From Alphaproteobacteria bacterium (lineage in GTDB: Bacteria > Pseudomonadota > Alphaproteobacteria > Rhizobiales > GCA-2746425), in the NCBI GenBank assembly GCA_024743215.1, contig JANSWZ010000001.1:806001-870000 (forward strand): DNA of 64,000 nucleotides. The letters run 5' to 3'. The position numbers were made by a program, and so were the translations under genes. This document shows, in pieces, positions 35,482-44,624 of the stretch (the stretch's first letter is position 1; every line of letters starts with the position of its first letter). The notes beneath the pieces were generated by a model. That model was given only the letters and a program-made list of their open reading frames with translations. It ran no database searches and had not been told where the DNA came from.

Positions 35482-36423
35482 TTAATTTCCGCTCAGAACG
35501 TCATCATAAACCTGTGCTGTGTCTTTCTCGTACAGCGCACCTGTGATGATATCAAAGCCGGGAGGAATGCCGCTGGCGGCCATCGCTGCCAATGAAAGTG
35601 CAACATAGCTCGTTGCCTGTGGATCCTGCCATTGTGCAGCGTTCACATATCCAGCAAGTACTGACTGCGTGGTATCAAGCGAATTGCCCCAACCGACAAC
35701 TGGAATGTCGCCTGCCTTGACGCCAACCTGGTCGAAGACGCGGCGTACTGATCCGGTCACCAGGTCGCCAAGACCGATAATCGCATCGATTTTGTCGCCA
35801 TTGGCTGTCATGTAATCAGTCATGCGTGTGATGATTTCGCCCTGGTCAAGCGTCGCGTCGGTGACTTCCCAAGTGATGTTCATCGGCTCAAAGACGCTGG
35901 CAATGCCTTCTTCTTCCTGAACGCCATATGTCGCACCAGGCACTTCAACAGGCATCCAGACAAAATCACCTTCTTTGACCAAATCATTGTCAACGAGGTA
36001 TTGAGCCCAGCTGCGCCCGTAAACGACCAGATCGCCGCCAACATAAGCGTCAAAGCTGGCAGATGGATCAGGCGTATTCATATTGATGATCGGGATGCCG
36101 GCAGCGTTCGCTTCTTTTGCCACCTCCACAAGACTGCCTGGATCAGGGCTTGATGTCACAATGCCATCTGCGCCACTGGCGATTGCCGCACGGATTGCTT
36201 CTTGATGAGATGGCACATCGCCGCTGTGGAACGAGGTATTAACATTGTTGCCAGTGTCCTCTCCCCATTGCTTGGCGCCATCCAGAAAATAAGTCCATAC
36301 CGGATCTGCCGGTGAGCCATGCGAAACCCAGAAAAAGGTTTTCTCGGCCTGGGCTGCACCAACAGGCATGGCCACTGCCAACAAAGCCGTTGCGGCCAGA
36401 ACCTTCAATTTATTTAGCATCAT
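35482..36423 (-). CDS. Periplasmic sugar-binding protein (FrcB/RbsB type)
   Basis: Starting at the ATG at 36423 (GGGAG upstream), the protein has 313 residues; the track's longer start adds 29 residues with no signal-peptide features. The signal peptide MMLNKLKVLAATALLAVAMP ends with a likely cleavage after AQA. Mature segments AIASGADGIVTSSPD, IPIINMNTPDPSA and DAIIGLGDLVTGSVRRVFDQ show the type-I binding-protein fold. It is the first gene of the importer cassette. The ligand is unknown; its neighbours suggest a polyol or sugar acid. Confidence 0.92.
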   Translation of the reverse strand: MMLNKLKVLAATALLAVAMPVGAAQAEKTFFWVSHGSPADPVWTYFLDGAKQWGEDTGNNVNTSFHSGDVPSHQEAIRAAIASGADGIVTSSPDPGSLVEVAKEANAAGIPIINMNTPDPSASFDAYVGGDLVVYGRSWAQYLVDNDLVKEGDFVWMPVEVPGATYGVQEEEGIASVFEPMNITWEVTDATLDQGEIITRMTDYMTANGDKIDAIIGLGDLVTGSVRRVFDQVGVKAGDIPVVGWGNSLDTTQSVLAGYVNAAQWQDPQATSYVALSLAAMAASGIPPGFDIITGALYEKDTAQVYDDVLSGN

Positions 36424-36985
36424 ATTTTCTCCCATGTGAAAGCGGCAATGGAAAAGTGTTTGTTTCTCTAAATGTACGTCCTTCAAATTACGAACACACT
36501 CACCGCACATCGACTATGGAAAAGAAAATTCAAAAATGCAATATTGGAAATAACTAACCATTCATCACCATCGACATCAGAGATCAACTCATACGGGTAA
36601 TTCCTGACGAGACAGCTTCAGCTGACCGGTCTGGAAATGTCGGTTATCCAACAGCGCCATTCTGCCCGACCAAGGCCGGTAACTGGCGGGCAAAAGCATC
36701 GCCCAAGATGACCCATACCGCCCGGAATTCCGTTGCTTCAGGCTCTTTTTGATCACACCTTTTGATTGTTTTGACGCCCAGACACCCGCAGGCCTGAGTG
36801 GCGAGAGTCTGGCCAACAATATTCCTACCAATTGCGGCGAACCCACGTGACCGAAACATCTCGACGAGAATTGCCTTGCGTGATTGAAGTTGCACTCTTA
36901 TGCTCATTTATGTTCATATCTGCTTAAACATGCAAAACAGTGACGGAATGCTCCTCGTTTCAGAGGAGTGTGCGATGAGGTGAAA
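36424..36985. other. Intergenic region between divergent SBP and DeoR genes
   Basis: These 562 bases should hold promoters for both directions. No convincing gene was found. Two overlapping minus-strand ORFs (36589-36846 and 36644-36907) lack recognisable motifs and good ribosome sites; one could be a decayed gene. The stretch next to the SBP start is AT-rich and promoter-like. Confidence 0.5.
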
Positions 36986-37765
36986 ATGTCAGAACACTTA
37001 GATTTGGCAGCGGTCCGACGGCAGAAAATTGCCCTGATTGTCAGGGCTCGTGGATCAATGGGCATTCGGGACCTCAGCGAAGAATTTGGTGTCTCTGAGG
37101 CCACGATCCGTCGCGATCTGAGGGCGCTCGATGACGGAGGCGTCGTGGTTCGAACGCATGGCGGCGTTTTGGTTAATTCAAACGTCATGGTCGATCTTCC
37201 GAACGAAGAGCGAAAATCGGTTGGCGCTGAGGAAAAGCGTCGTATCGGTGAAGCCGCTATTGAAATGCTTTCTGGCGACGAGGTGGTTTTTCTGGATGCT
37301 GGAACCACGGCACATGCGGTTGCAGCCTATGCCCACAAGAAGCCTGGGTGCAATTATGTCACCACCTCCCTCGGGGTTGCCAATCAGTTGCAAGCTCAGG
37401 GGATTTCAAATTTTTACATGATCGGGGGCGCCTACCAGCCGGTGAACGATTCCTTTACCGGGACACTCGCGATTTCTGCACTCAGAGGGCTTTCATTCGA
37501 CATAGCTTTTTTGTGCTGTTCAGCGGTCGATGTGCATAAAAGCTCGATCAGCGTTGCCAGCGAAGCCTATTCGCAGGTTCAAAAGGAAGTCATCCTGAAC
37601 AGCCGAAGGCGCTTTGTGGTGGCTGACAGCAGCAAGTTCAAATCCAACGCTTTCATGCGTACCGCACGGTTCGATCAAATCACCGGGATCATCACCAATG
37701 TCGAATTGGATGAGGGCACGGCTGCCCAGGTCGCGGAAGCAAATCTGGAGCTCCTGTTAGTATGA
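36986..37765 (+). CDS. DeoR/GlpR family transcriptional regulator
   Basis: The ATG at 36986 is preferred over the GTG at 36968 because GAGGTG stands before it; the product has 259 residues. The N-terminal DeoR HTH runs MGIRDLSEEFGVSEATIRRD at about residues 29-48, followed by VVRTHGGV, a family hallmark. The C-terminal DeoR sensor domain has FLDAGTTAHAVA and VVADSSKF, sugar-phosphate-binding features. Its stop overlaps the next gene by ATGA. It most likely controls the following Ugp-type importer and phosphatase operon in response to a phosphorylated metabolite. Confidence 0.92.
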   Translation: MSEHLDLAAVRRQKIALIVRARGSMGIRDLSEEFGVSEATIRRDLRALDDGGVVVRTHGGVLVNSNVMVDLPNEERKSVGAEEKRRIGEAAIEMLSGDEVVFLDAGTTAHAVAAYAHKKPGCNYVTTSLGVANQLQAQGISNFYMIGGAYQPVNDSFTGTLAISALRGLSFDIAFLCCSAVDVHKSSISVASEAYSQVQKEVILNSRRRFVVADSSKFKSNAFMRTARFDQITGIITNVELDEGTAAQVAEANLELLLV

Positions 37766-38826
37766 CAAATACGGGCGTTTCATTGAATGTTTTGAACCTG
37801 AGGAAGCATTGGGGCCAAACCGAAGTTCTTACGGGAATTGATTTCCAGATTGCGCCCGGAGGGTTTTTGACTCTGCTCGGCCCCTCAGGGTGTGGCAAAA
37901 GTACGGCGTTGCGGTTGATTTCCGGTCTTGATGAGATGAGCGACGGCAAAATCCTGATCGACGGAAAAGACGTATCGCGCCTTCCGGCAGACCAACGAAA
38001 CATCGGCATGGTCTTCCAGAACTATGCGTTGTTTCCGCATATGACAGTGGCCGACAACATCGCCTACGGTCTCAAAGTTCGAAAGGTAGCGAAGCAGACC
38101 CGAGAAAAATCGGTTGATCGCGTTGCCGACCTTATGGCGCTTGGTCCGCTTCTGGACCGCAAACCGGCACAGCTTTCTGGAGGTCAACAGCAGCGTGTTG
38201 CGCTTGCGCGGGTATTGGTTTCAGAGCGCCCCCTGGTGCTTATGGACGAACCACTTTCGAACCTGGATGCAAAGCTGCGCACGGAAATTCGCAGCGAGAT
38301 CAGAGCGCTGAACAAGGAACTTGGCATCACAATCGTCTATGTGACCCACGATCAAAGCGAAGCACTGTCGATGTCGGATACCGTTGTCTTGATGAATGCA
38401 GGACGTGCGGAACAAATTGGCACGCCAAAAGAGCTCTATGACAATCCAGCCTCGGTTTTTGCTGCTGGCTTCATCGGAACGCCGCCGATGAACCTGCTAA
38501 AAGTGTCAGACGTCACCATGCCCCAAGACATTTTGGCAACCACCGCAGCAAATCCGGATGACTTTCTTATCGGCGTGCGTCCAGAGAGCCTGAAGTTCCC
38601 TGGACAGGCCATGGACCTGTCCGCAACCTGCCAGGTCGCAAGTGTTGAATACGAAGGCAGCGTGTTCCTGGTCCATCTGGTTTCGTCATCTGGGTCAAAG
38701 TTCATTTTATCACATACAGGCGAAGACGTGCCGACACAGGGCACGGAAGTCGTCGTGGGTTGGGACAGTTCGGCAACGCATCTGTTTTCAAAATCTACCG
38801 GGAAAAATGTCCCGCTCGAAACATAA
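37762..38826 (+). CDS. ABC transporter ATP-binding protein (UgpC/MalK family)
   Basis: The 354-residue ATPase has Walker A GPSGCGKSTALRLI (about residues 39-52), the Q-loop VFQNYALFPHMTV, the signature LSGGQQQRVALARVL (about residue 135), Walker B LVLMDEPLSNLDAKL and the H-loop YVTHDQSEAL. A C-terminal TOBE domain follows. It is coupled to the DeoR gene by a 4-bp overlap and precedes the binding protein and two permeases. In Ugp systems this subunit drives uptake of glycerol 3-phosphate and its diesters. Confidence 0.93.
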   Translation: MTNTGVSLNVLNLRKHWGQTEVLTGIDFQIAPGGFLTLLGPSGCGKSTALRLISGLDEMSDGKILIDGKDVSRLPADQRNIGMVFQNYALFPHMTVADNIAYGLKVRKVAKQTREKSVDRVADLMALGPLLDRKPAQLSGGQQQRVALARVLVSERPLVLMDEPLSNLDAKLRTEIRSEIRALNKELGITIVYVTHDQSEALSMSDTVVLMNAGRAEQIGTPKELYDNPASVFAAGFIGTPPMNLLKVSDVTMPQDILATTAANPDDFLIGVRPESLKFPGQAMDLSATCQVASVEYEGSVFLVHLVSSSGSKFILSHTGEDVPTQGTEVVVGWDSSATHLFSKSTGKNVPLET

Positions 38827-38877
38827 AAGATCGGTGGAAAAACCGCCGACTATTCACAAAAAGAAGAGGAAACAACA

Positions 38878-40164
38878 ATGAAATTCCGGAATTCCCATGC
38901 AATAACTTTCGGCATCGCTGGCCTTATGGGGGTTAGCTCAACAGCCCTTTCTGCAGCCGATCTTGAATTCTACTTTCCAGTTGGCGTGAATGCGCCTGCG
39001 GTTGCTACCATTCAGGAATTGACCGACGAATGGGCAGCGATGAACCCACAGCACACGGTCAAGGCGGTTTATGCAGGCAACTATGAAGAGACGACAACCA
39101 AAGCATTGACTGCCGCGAATGCGGGACAACCGCCACAGGTCGCCGTATTGCTTTCAATCGATCTTTTCACACTGATTGAAGAAGATGTGATCCTTCCGAT
39201 CTCCGATATTGCGAATTCGGATGCAGACAAGGAATGGATTGCCGGTTTCTACCCTGGCTTCATGAAAGATGCGCAGTTCGAGGGCAAGACCTACGCAATC
39301 CCGTTTCAGCGCTCAACACCTGTGTTTTACTATAACAAGGATGCATTCCGCGAAGCGGGTCTGGACCCAGAAGCACCTCCTGCCTCATGGGACGAGATGA
39401 TTGAGGCCGGCAAGGCACTGACAGTCAAGGACGACAATGGAAACGTGACACGCTGGGGCACCCGCATTCCGACCTTGGGCCTTGGTGGCGCATGGCTCTT
39501 TGGCGGCTTGGTGGTGTCCAAGGGTGATGTCCTGACGACAGAGACAGGAACGGAAGCCCGTATCGACACACCGGCAACCGTCGCATCATTGGAATTCCTG
39601 CTGGAGTTGGCGAAACAGGAAGTCATGGCTCCAGGTGGCATCACCTGGGGCGACACACCAAAGGCGTTCCTGGAAGGACAAACAGCCTCCATGTGGACGT
39701 CGACCGGCAACCTGGCCTTCATCGAAGAAAATGCCGAGTTTGACTGGGGTGTTGGTTTTCTTCCAGGTGGAGATGGACCTGGCGCACCAATCGGCGGGGG
39801 AAACTTCTACATCTTCCAGGAAACGACAGACGAAGAGCGTGAAGCAGCAATGGACTTTATCCGGTTCATGACATCGCCTGAAAGTGCTGCTCGCTGGAGC
39901 ATCGCAACCGGTTATGTGGCCCCGCGGCCTGACACCTGGGAAACGCCAGCCATGAAGGCATACACCGAACGCTTGCCACAGGCGTTGGTCGCGTTGGACC
40001 AACTTGCATATGCCGAACGTGAGTTCGCAACCTTCCAGCGCGCCAAGGTTACGCAGTATCTGGTCGATGCAATCGAGAGTGCCGTCACTGGCAACGCTGA
40101 ACCAGCGGCCGCATTGGCAGAAGCCCAAAAAGGTGCCGACAAGGTGCTTGGCGAATATCAATAA
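38878..40164 (+). CDS. Extracellular solute-binding protein, UgpB-like
   Basis: The 428-residue protein has a signal peptide (MKFRNSHAITFGIAGLMGVS, cleavage after LSA) and the type-II CUT1 binding fold. AADLEFYFPVGVNAPAVATI is the mature N-terminus; YAGNYEETTTKALTA and YYNKDAFREAGLDPEAPP are similar to UgpB glycerol-3-phosphate-binding proteins. AAGAAGAGGAAAC precedes the ATG. The later phosphodiesterase and phosphatase genes support a glycerophosphodiester ligand. Because CUT1 binding proteins share these motifs, a different sugar is possible. Confidence 0.88.
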   Translation: MKFRNSHAITFGIAGLMGVSSTALSAADLEFYFPVGVNAPAVATIQELTDEWAAMNPQHTVKAVYAGNYEETTTKALTAANAGQPPQVAVLLSIDLFTLIEEDVILPISDIANSDADKEWIAGFYPGFMKDAQFEGKTYAIPFQRSTPVFYYNKDAFREAGLDPEAPPASWDEMIEAGKALTVKDDNGNVTRWGTRIPTLGLGGAWLFGGLVVSKGDVLTTETGTEARIDTPATVASLEFLLELAKQEVMAPGGITWGDTPKAFLEGQTASMWTSTGNLAFIEENAEFDWGVGFLPGGDGPGAPIGGGNFYIFQETTDEEREAAMDFIRFMTSPESAARWSIATGYVAPRPDTWETPAMKAYTERLPQALVALDQLAYAEREFATFQRAKVTQYLVDAIESAVTGNAEPAAALAEAQKGADKVLGEYQ

Positions 40165-40184
40165 GGCTGACCTCTGACGAAACA

Positions 40185-40215
40185 GGCTCCGCGCATACGA
40201 AGCGTGCGCGGAGCC
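40185..40215 (+). terminator. Stem-loop after UgpB-like gene
   Basis: GGCTCCGCGC and GCGCGGAGCC form a 10-bp perfect stem with an 11-nt loop, followed by TTTCTTTC. It lies 20 bp after the SBP stop and 105 bp before the permease gene. It is probably a partial terminator or stabilising hairpin, as in the other transporter operons of this window. Confidence 0.7.
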
Positions 40216-40320
40216 TTTCTTTCATCACTTAACTTATTAGGAAACTGGGGCATGTTTTATGATTATTGAACCATTTGATAATGACTCAACAATCATAAAA
40301 TCTGCATCAAGCGGGGCATC

Positions 40321-41196
40321 ATGAATAAGCGACTGCCCATTGGACTGGCAATCATCATGCTGGGTGTTCCCTGCTCCCTGCTGGTGGCGTTCACGCATTA
40401 CCCTGCCATTCAGGCTCTGATCAATTCCTTCTGGAACAACGCCAGTTCGCGCCGTCCGTCGCGTTTCGTCGGGGTGGAAAACTATCAGGCACTTTTTGAA
40501 GACGACAGGCTTGCACAAGTGCTGATAAACAGCACGATCTATGCGCTGGGAACAATACCACTGGCAATTGGTCTGGCCATCGGGATGGCCTTGCTGGTGA
40601 ATTCGAGGCTGCCGGGGACAACCCTGATGCGCTTGTCGTTCTTCATGCCAACCATGTTGCCCATGATTGCTGTTGCAAACATCTGGTTGTTCTTCTATGC
40701 GCCAGGAATCGGTCTTGCGTCGCAGATACTCGGCATCTTCGGGTTGCCATCTATCAATTTTCTCGGCAGCACCGATACGTCTTTGGCATCAATGATGTTT
40801 GTGGCTGTCTGGAAAGAGGCCGGCCTGTTCATGATATTCTATCTGGCAGCTTTGCAGTCGGTACCTACAAACCTGAAGGACGCGGCGAAACTAGAGGGTG
40901 CTGGTTCGGTCCGGATTTTCATAGATGTCGTCATGCCATTGCTACGGCCGACAACGATTTTTGTTGCGGTTAATGCGCTCATCAATGCCTTCCGGCTTGT
41001 GGACCACGTCATTGTCATGACAGAGGGCGGCCCCAACAACTCAAGTGCTTTGCTGCTTTACTATATTTACGAAGTCACATTCCGCCAAAGAGACTTTGCC
41101 TATGGCGCCACTTTGACGGTGTTGATGGTCATCATGCTTGGAATTCTAGCAATTTTCCAATTCTGGGTTTTGAACAGGAAGGCGCATTATCAATGA
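40321..41196 (+). CDS. ABC transporter permease, UgpA-like
   Basis: The 291-residue inner-membrane protein has six hydrophobic helices (first LPIGLAIIMLGVPCSLLVAF) and the EAA loop LKDAAKLEGAGSVRIFIDVV at about residue 187. Family-typical LVDHVIVMTEGGPNNSSALL is near the C-terminus. It follows the SBP gene by 156 bp across a stem-loop and overlaps the UgpE-like gene by 4 bp. The pair forms the channel of this importer. Confidence 0.92.
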   Translation: MNKRLPIGLAIIMLGVPCSLLVAFTHYPAIQALINSFWNNASSRRPSRFVGVENYQALFEDDRLAQVLINSTIYALGTIPLAIGLAIGMALLVNSRLPGTTLMRLSFFMPTMLPMIAVANIWLFFYAPGIGLASQILGIFGLPSINFLGSTDTSLASMMFVAVWKEAGLFMIFYLAALQSVPTNLKDAAKLEGAGSVRIFIDVVMPLLRPTTIFVAVNALINAFRLVDHVIVMTEGGPNNSSALLLYYIYEVTFRQRDFAYGATLTVLMVIMLGILAIFQFWVLNRKAHYQ

Positions 41197-42005
41197 GCAA
41201 TGGTTTGAACAAAATCCTGCTGTCGACATTTGCGGCAGTCATCGCCGCGCTCTGGGCGCTGCCGTTCATTTATTCAGTCTGGACTGCGTTTCATGATGAA
41301 AAATACTCGGCTAATTTTCAATGGGATGCGCCATGGACCATTGCCAATTTCCTGGAAGCTTGGCAGGCCGCCCCTTTTTCAGTGTACTTCTTCAATACAC
41401 TGATCCTGATAACCATCATTCTGATCGCCAATCTGATTCTGTGTACACTCGTCGCCTACGCCTTTGTGCGTTACAAATTCAGATGGGCAGGCTTTCTGTT
41501 TGCCCTGATCATGGTTCAGTTGCTGATCTCGCCGGAAATCCTGATCGTCGAAAACTATCTGACATTGTCGCGGGTGGGACTGACTGACACCATCATTGGT
41601 ATCGCCCTGCCCTACCTGACGTCAGCGTTCGGCATTTTCCTGTTACGACAAACCTTCCTCACCGTGCCCAAATCTCTGGATGAAGCTGCCCAGATCGAAG
41701 GCGCCGGGGCGTGGCGGGTGCTCTGGAACATTTACGTTCCTTTGGCCTGGCCCATCTACCTTGCCTATTCTCTGGTTTCGATCAGTTTTCACTGGAACAA
41801 TTTTCTCTGGCCGCTCATCGTCACGAATTCGCCCGAAGTGCGGCCTCTGACGGTCGGACTCAGCGTCTTCGCAACCGTGGACAGTGGTGTGGAGTGGTCA
41901 CTGGTCAATGCGGCCACGCTTATGACGACCGCGCCCTTGATCATCGCGTTCATAATCTTTCAACGCCAATTCGTGGCCAATTTCATGCGCGCAGGTATCA
42001 AATAG
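41193..42005 (+). CDS. ABC transporter permease, UgpE-like
   Basis: The 270-residue membrane protein is the partner of the UgpA-like permease. It has six helices and the EAA loop LDEAAQIEGAGAWRVLWNIY at about residue 160, followed by VPLAWPIYLAYSLVSISFHW. The ATG overlaps the upstream stop (ATGA). The next gene starts 52 bp on, in the same direction, so transport and the following phosphodiesterase are probably transcribed together. Confidence 0.92.
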   Translation: MSNGLNKILLSTFAAVIAALWALPFIYSVWTAFHDEKYSANFQWDAPWTIANFLEAWQAAPFSVYFFNTLILITIILIANLILCTLVAYAFVRYKFRWAGFLFALIMVQLLISPEILIVENYLTLSRVGLTDTIIGIALPYLTSAFGIFLLRQTFLTVPKSLDEAAQIEGAGAWRVLWNIYVPLAWPIYLAYSLVSISFHWNNFLWPLIVTNSPEVRPLTVGLSVFATVDSGVEWSLVNAATLMTTAPLIIAFIIFQRQFVANFMRAGIK

Positions 42006-42057
42006 GCATTCCATGCACCGCTCTTCACGCGCCTAAACAAACAACCAGGATCACGGG

Positions 42058-42837
42058 ATGCTCATTGCACATATCTCAGATTTCCATGTCTTCGCGCACG
42101 CTGCAGAAACATCAGTCGTTCGCGCGGATGCCGCTGATGCAGCGCGCAAGGTCGTTGCAGATATTGCTGCGTTCACACCAAAGATCGAAGCGATCATGTT
42201 CACAGGTGACCTGACTGATGGAGGCTCCAGCGAAGATTATGCGCTTTTGGCCGATATTCTGGCGCCGATCGATGTTCCCATTTTTGTCGTTCCTGGCAAC
42301 CATGACAAACGCGCTGGCCTTCGCGCCATGTTCGACGGCAAGCTGCCCTTTGAACCCGGTGCCTCTCTACACTACGAAACAAGCTTCAAAGGCATTCGTA
42401 TCCTTGCGCTCGATACGCTTTTGGACGGCCGGGTCCATGGTGCGCTCAATCAGATACAACTTTCCTGGCTTGATGGAAAACTGGCGGCGCCTTCCAAAGA
42501 CCTGACTCTGATATTAATGCACCATCCCGCATTTCCTTCGGCCATTGCCCCACTTGATGACATGGCGTTGCAGGACGGGCGCGACACGTTCGAACGGCTG
42601 ATCGTGGCCCATCAAGGACCACTTCGCATTCTTTCGGGGCATATCCATCGACCATTTCAAACGCTGTGGAATGGTATCTTCTGTGCAGTTAGTGGTGGCC
42701 CTGCTTTCCAGCACGCTTTGGCGCTTGATCCTGCCGCACCCGAACCTGCGACAGTAAACGAGCCCTACGCCTACTTCATTCATCGGATATCGGATGAAAG
42801 AAACGTTTCCATTCACACAAGGTATGTTGAACTTTGA
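42058..42837 (+). CDS. GpdQ-like glycerophosphodiesterase (metallophosphoesterase)
   Basis: The 259-residue enzyme shows all five metallophosphoesterase blocks: ISDFHVF (D-x-H), FTGDLTDGG (GD), PGNHDK (GNHD), LMHHPAF (H) and SGHIHRPF (GHxH). Their order and length fit GpdQ, a cytoplasmic enzyme that cleaves glycerophosphodiesters to glycerol 3-phosphate and an alcohol. Other phosphodiesterases of the family, such as cyclic-nucleotide ones, share these motifs. Its place behind a Ugp-type importer supports diester hydrolysis. It overlaps the next gene by TTGA. Confidence 0.85.
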   Translation: MLIAHISDFHVFAHAAETSVVRADAADAARKVVADIAAFTPKIEAIMFTGDLTDGGSSEDYALLADILAPIDVPIFVVPGNHDKRAGLRAMFDGKLPFEPGASLHYETSFKGIRILALDTLLDGRVHGALNQIQLSWLDGKLAAPSKDLTLILMHHPAFPSAIAPLDDMALQDGRDTFERLIVAHQGPLRILSGHIHRPFQTLWNGIFCAVSGGPAFQHALALDPAAPEPATVNEPYAYFIHRISDERNVSIHTRYVEL

Positions 42838-43637
42838 CCCAAACTTCAGTGCAAGATCACGCCATGATCGTTGAAACTCTGGCTCGTGAGGCTGGGGAAA
42901 TTGCAATGTCCCATTTTGAGACACTGGCAACTGTACCCGTTGAATCCAAGGGTCATCTCGATTTGGTAACTGCAGCCGATCAGGAGGTTGAACGCTTTTT
43001 GACCGAACGTCTTGGACAGGCATTCCCCGACGATGGCATATTCGGCGAAGAGGGAGCCGCACGTCAGGGCACTACGAGCCGCATCTGGGTGGTAGATCCC
43101 ATTGATGGCACATTCAACTTTGTTCGTGGAGGAGATCAGTGGGCAGTCTCGATCGGTCTGTATGAGAATTTTTGCCCCACCTTCGGCGTAATCCATGCGC
43201 CTGTTCGCTCTCAGACATTGATTGGCGGGGTTGGACACGCCAGCACGCTCAACGGTGCCGCAATGGCTCAGCGAGGCGGGCTCAATGAAAACCGAGCCGC
43301 ATGCGGTGTTGGTTTTCATCCAACGATTGCAGTCGACCAACGGCTGCAAACACTCCGTTACGTGCTGGAAGACGCGCGCATGTCGTTCCGTTGCTGCGGC
43401 TCGGCCACTGTATCGCTGATTGAGGTGGCGCTTGGGCAAGTCGATGGATATCTCGGCATTGGCGAGTCGACCTGGGACTTGATGGCAGCTTTACCCATTC
43501 TTGAACAAATCGGCATTCACAGCACTGTGGACTGGAGTAAGACAGATCTGACGTCCAAACTTCGTTTTGCTTGTGGCACGCCAGAGTTTCTTCAAGCCGT
43601 TTCCACCATCGTGCCATATGGAACAACACTCGATTAA
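42834..43637 (+). CDS. Inositol monophosphatase family protein
   Basis: The 267-residue phosphatase has the metal-binding motifs GEEGAARQ (Glu), DPIDGTFNFV (Asp-Pro-Ile-Asp-Gly) and a C-terminal STWDLMAALPIL (WD). These define the IMPase/SuhB/HisN superfamily. The start is a TTG in a TTGA overlap with the phosphodiesterase gene; ATG 42864 is an alternative. Substrates in the family include inositol, histidinol and fructose phosphates. Next to a diesterase and near polyol-degrading genes, inositol phosphate is an attractive candidate. Confidence 0.88.
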   Translation: MTQTSVQDHAMIVETLAREAGEIAMSHFETLATVPVESKGHLDLVTAADQEVERFLTERLGQAFPDDGIFGEEGAARQGTTSRIWVVDPIDGTFNFVRGGDQWAVSIGLYENFCPTFGVIHAPVRSQTLIGGVGHASTLNGAAMAQRGGLNENRAACGVGFHPTIAVDQRLQTLRYVLEDARMSFRCCGSATVSLIEVALGQVDGYLGIGESTWDLMAALPILEQIGIHSTVDWSKTDLTSKLRFACGTPEFLQAVSTIVPYGTTLD

Positions 43638-43741
43638 TCCAGTGAACAGCCCCTAAAATGCACCCTGTTTTGTTTTGACAGTTCAAGGCCGATATGGTGA
43701 TTGTTTTGGTGTGATGCACGAAACCATGAGGGGAGCCGAGG

Positions 43742-44605
43742 TTGATTAGTGGTTCGCCAAATCTTCTGGAACACATCTCTCGCTCGTTGGACAAGCTTCG
43801 TAAGTCAGACCGGAAAGTTGCCGAAAAGATTCTGGAAGACCCAAACAGCGCGACTGAGTTGAAACTGGCTGATCTGGCGCGATTGGCAGAAGTCAGCGAG
43901 CCCACCGTGATAAGATTCTGCAGTGCCATCGGTTGCGATGGATTTCAGGATATGAAGATCAAGCTGGCGCGATCTCTGGCGTTTGGATTATCCACGTCAC
44001 AAGCCGAAATCTCAGATGATGACGATGTTGAAACTGTTGTGGGAAAGATATTTGATTTCAACCTAACCAGTTTGGATTGGGTGCGCAGCAGACTCGATAT
44101 GCAGGCGTTAGATGCAGCAGTGGACATTCTCCACAATGCAAAAAACATACATTTTATTGGCTTGGGCGCGTCCTCTATCGTCGCAATGGATGCCCAACAG
44201 AAATTCCCTCTTTTTGGCGTGCCCTGTAGTGCAATCGTCGATGCACATCAGATGCTGATTGCCGCTTCCATGATGGGTGACGGCGATGTGTTGGTCGCCA
44301 TATCCAACTCTGGCTCAACCAAAGAGGTTGCTCAAACCATGCGTGCGGCCAAGGCGCACGGTGCAAAGACAATTGGAATAACGGGATCGAACAGCCCGTT
44401 GCTGCGATTTTGTGATGTTGGATTGCTTGTCGAAACGCTCGAAAACACAGATCAGTACACACCGCAAATTTCGCGCGTGGCTGCACTGGTCATTGTCGAT
44501 ATTCTATCAACGATCGTTGCGTTCAAGAAGTCGCCCGACCACAGACTGCGGATCGCAGACATGAAGCGCTTTCTTGCGGATATTCGATCAACCGATAACC
44601 AGTAA
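43742..44605 (+). CDS. MurR/RpiR family regulator, HexR-like
   Basis: The 287-residue protein starts at a TTG with GGGGAG upstream. Its HTH region (LADLARLAEVSEPTVIRFCS, then IGCDGFQDMKIKLARSLA) closely resembles HexR, the regulator of glycolytic genes in proteobacteria. The SIS domain has FIGLGASSIVAMDAQQKFPL and VAISNSGSTKEVAQTMRAAK, sugar-phosphate binding features. Two TGTAGT...ACTACA inverted repeats near 47.3 kb look like its targets. It converges on the MBL hydrolase gene with only 19 bp between stops. Confidence 0.9.
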   Translation: MISGSPNLLEHISRSLDKLRKSDRKVAEKILEDPNSATELKLADLARLAEVSEPTVIRFCSAIGCDGFQDMKIKLARSLAFGLSTSQAEISDDDDVETVVGKIFDFNLTSLDWVRSRLDMQALDAAVDILHNAKNIHFIGLGASSIVAMDAQQKFPLFGVPCSAIVDAHQMLIAASMMGDGDVLVAISNSGSTKEVAQTMRAAKAHGAKTIGITGSNSPLLRFCDVGLLVETLENTDQYTPQISRVAALVIVDILSTIVAFKKSPDHRLRIADMKRFLADIRSTDNQ

Positions 44606-44624
44606 CGCTGCAAAGGATCGTGGT

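Noticed and set aside
36589-36907. Overlapping minus-strand ORFs in the SBP-DeoR gap
   Set aside because: No family motif or ribosome site; kept only as a note on the intergenic region.
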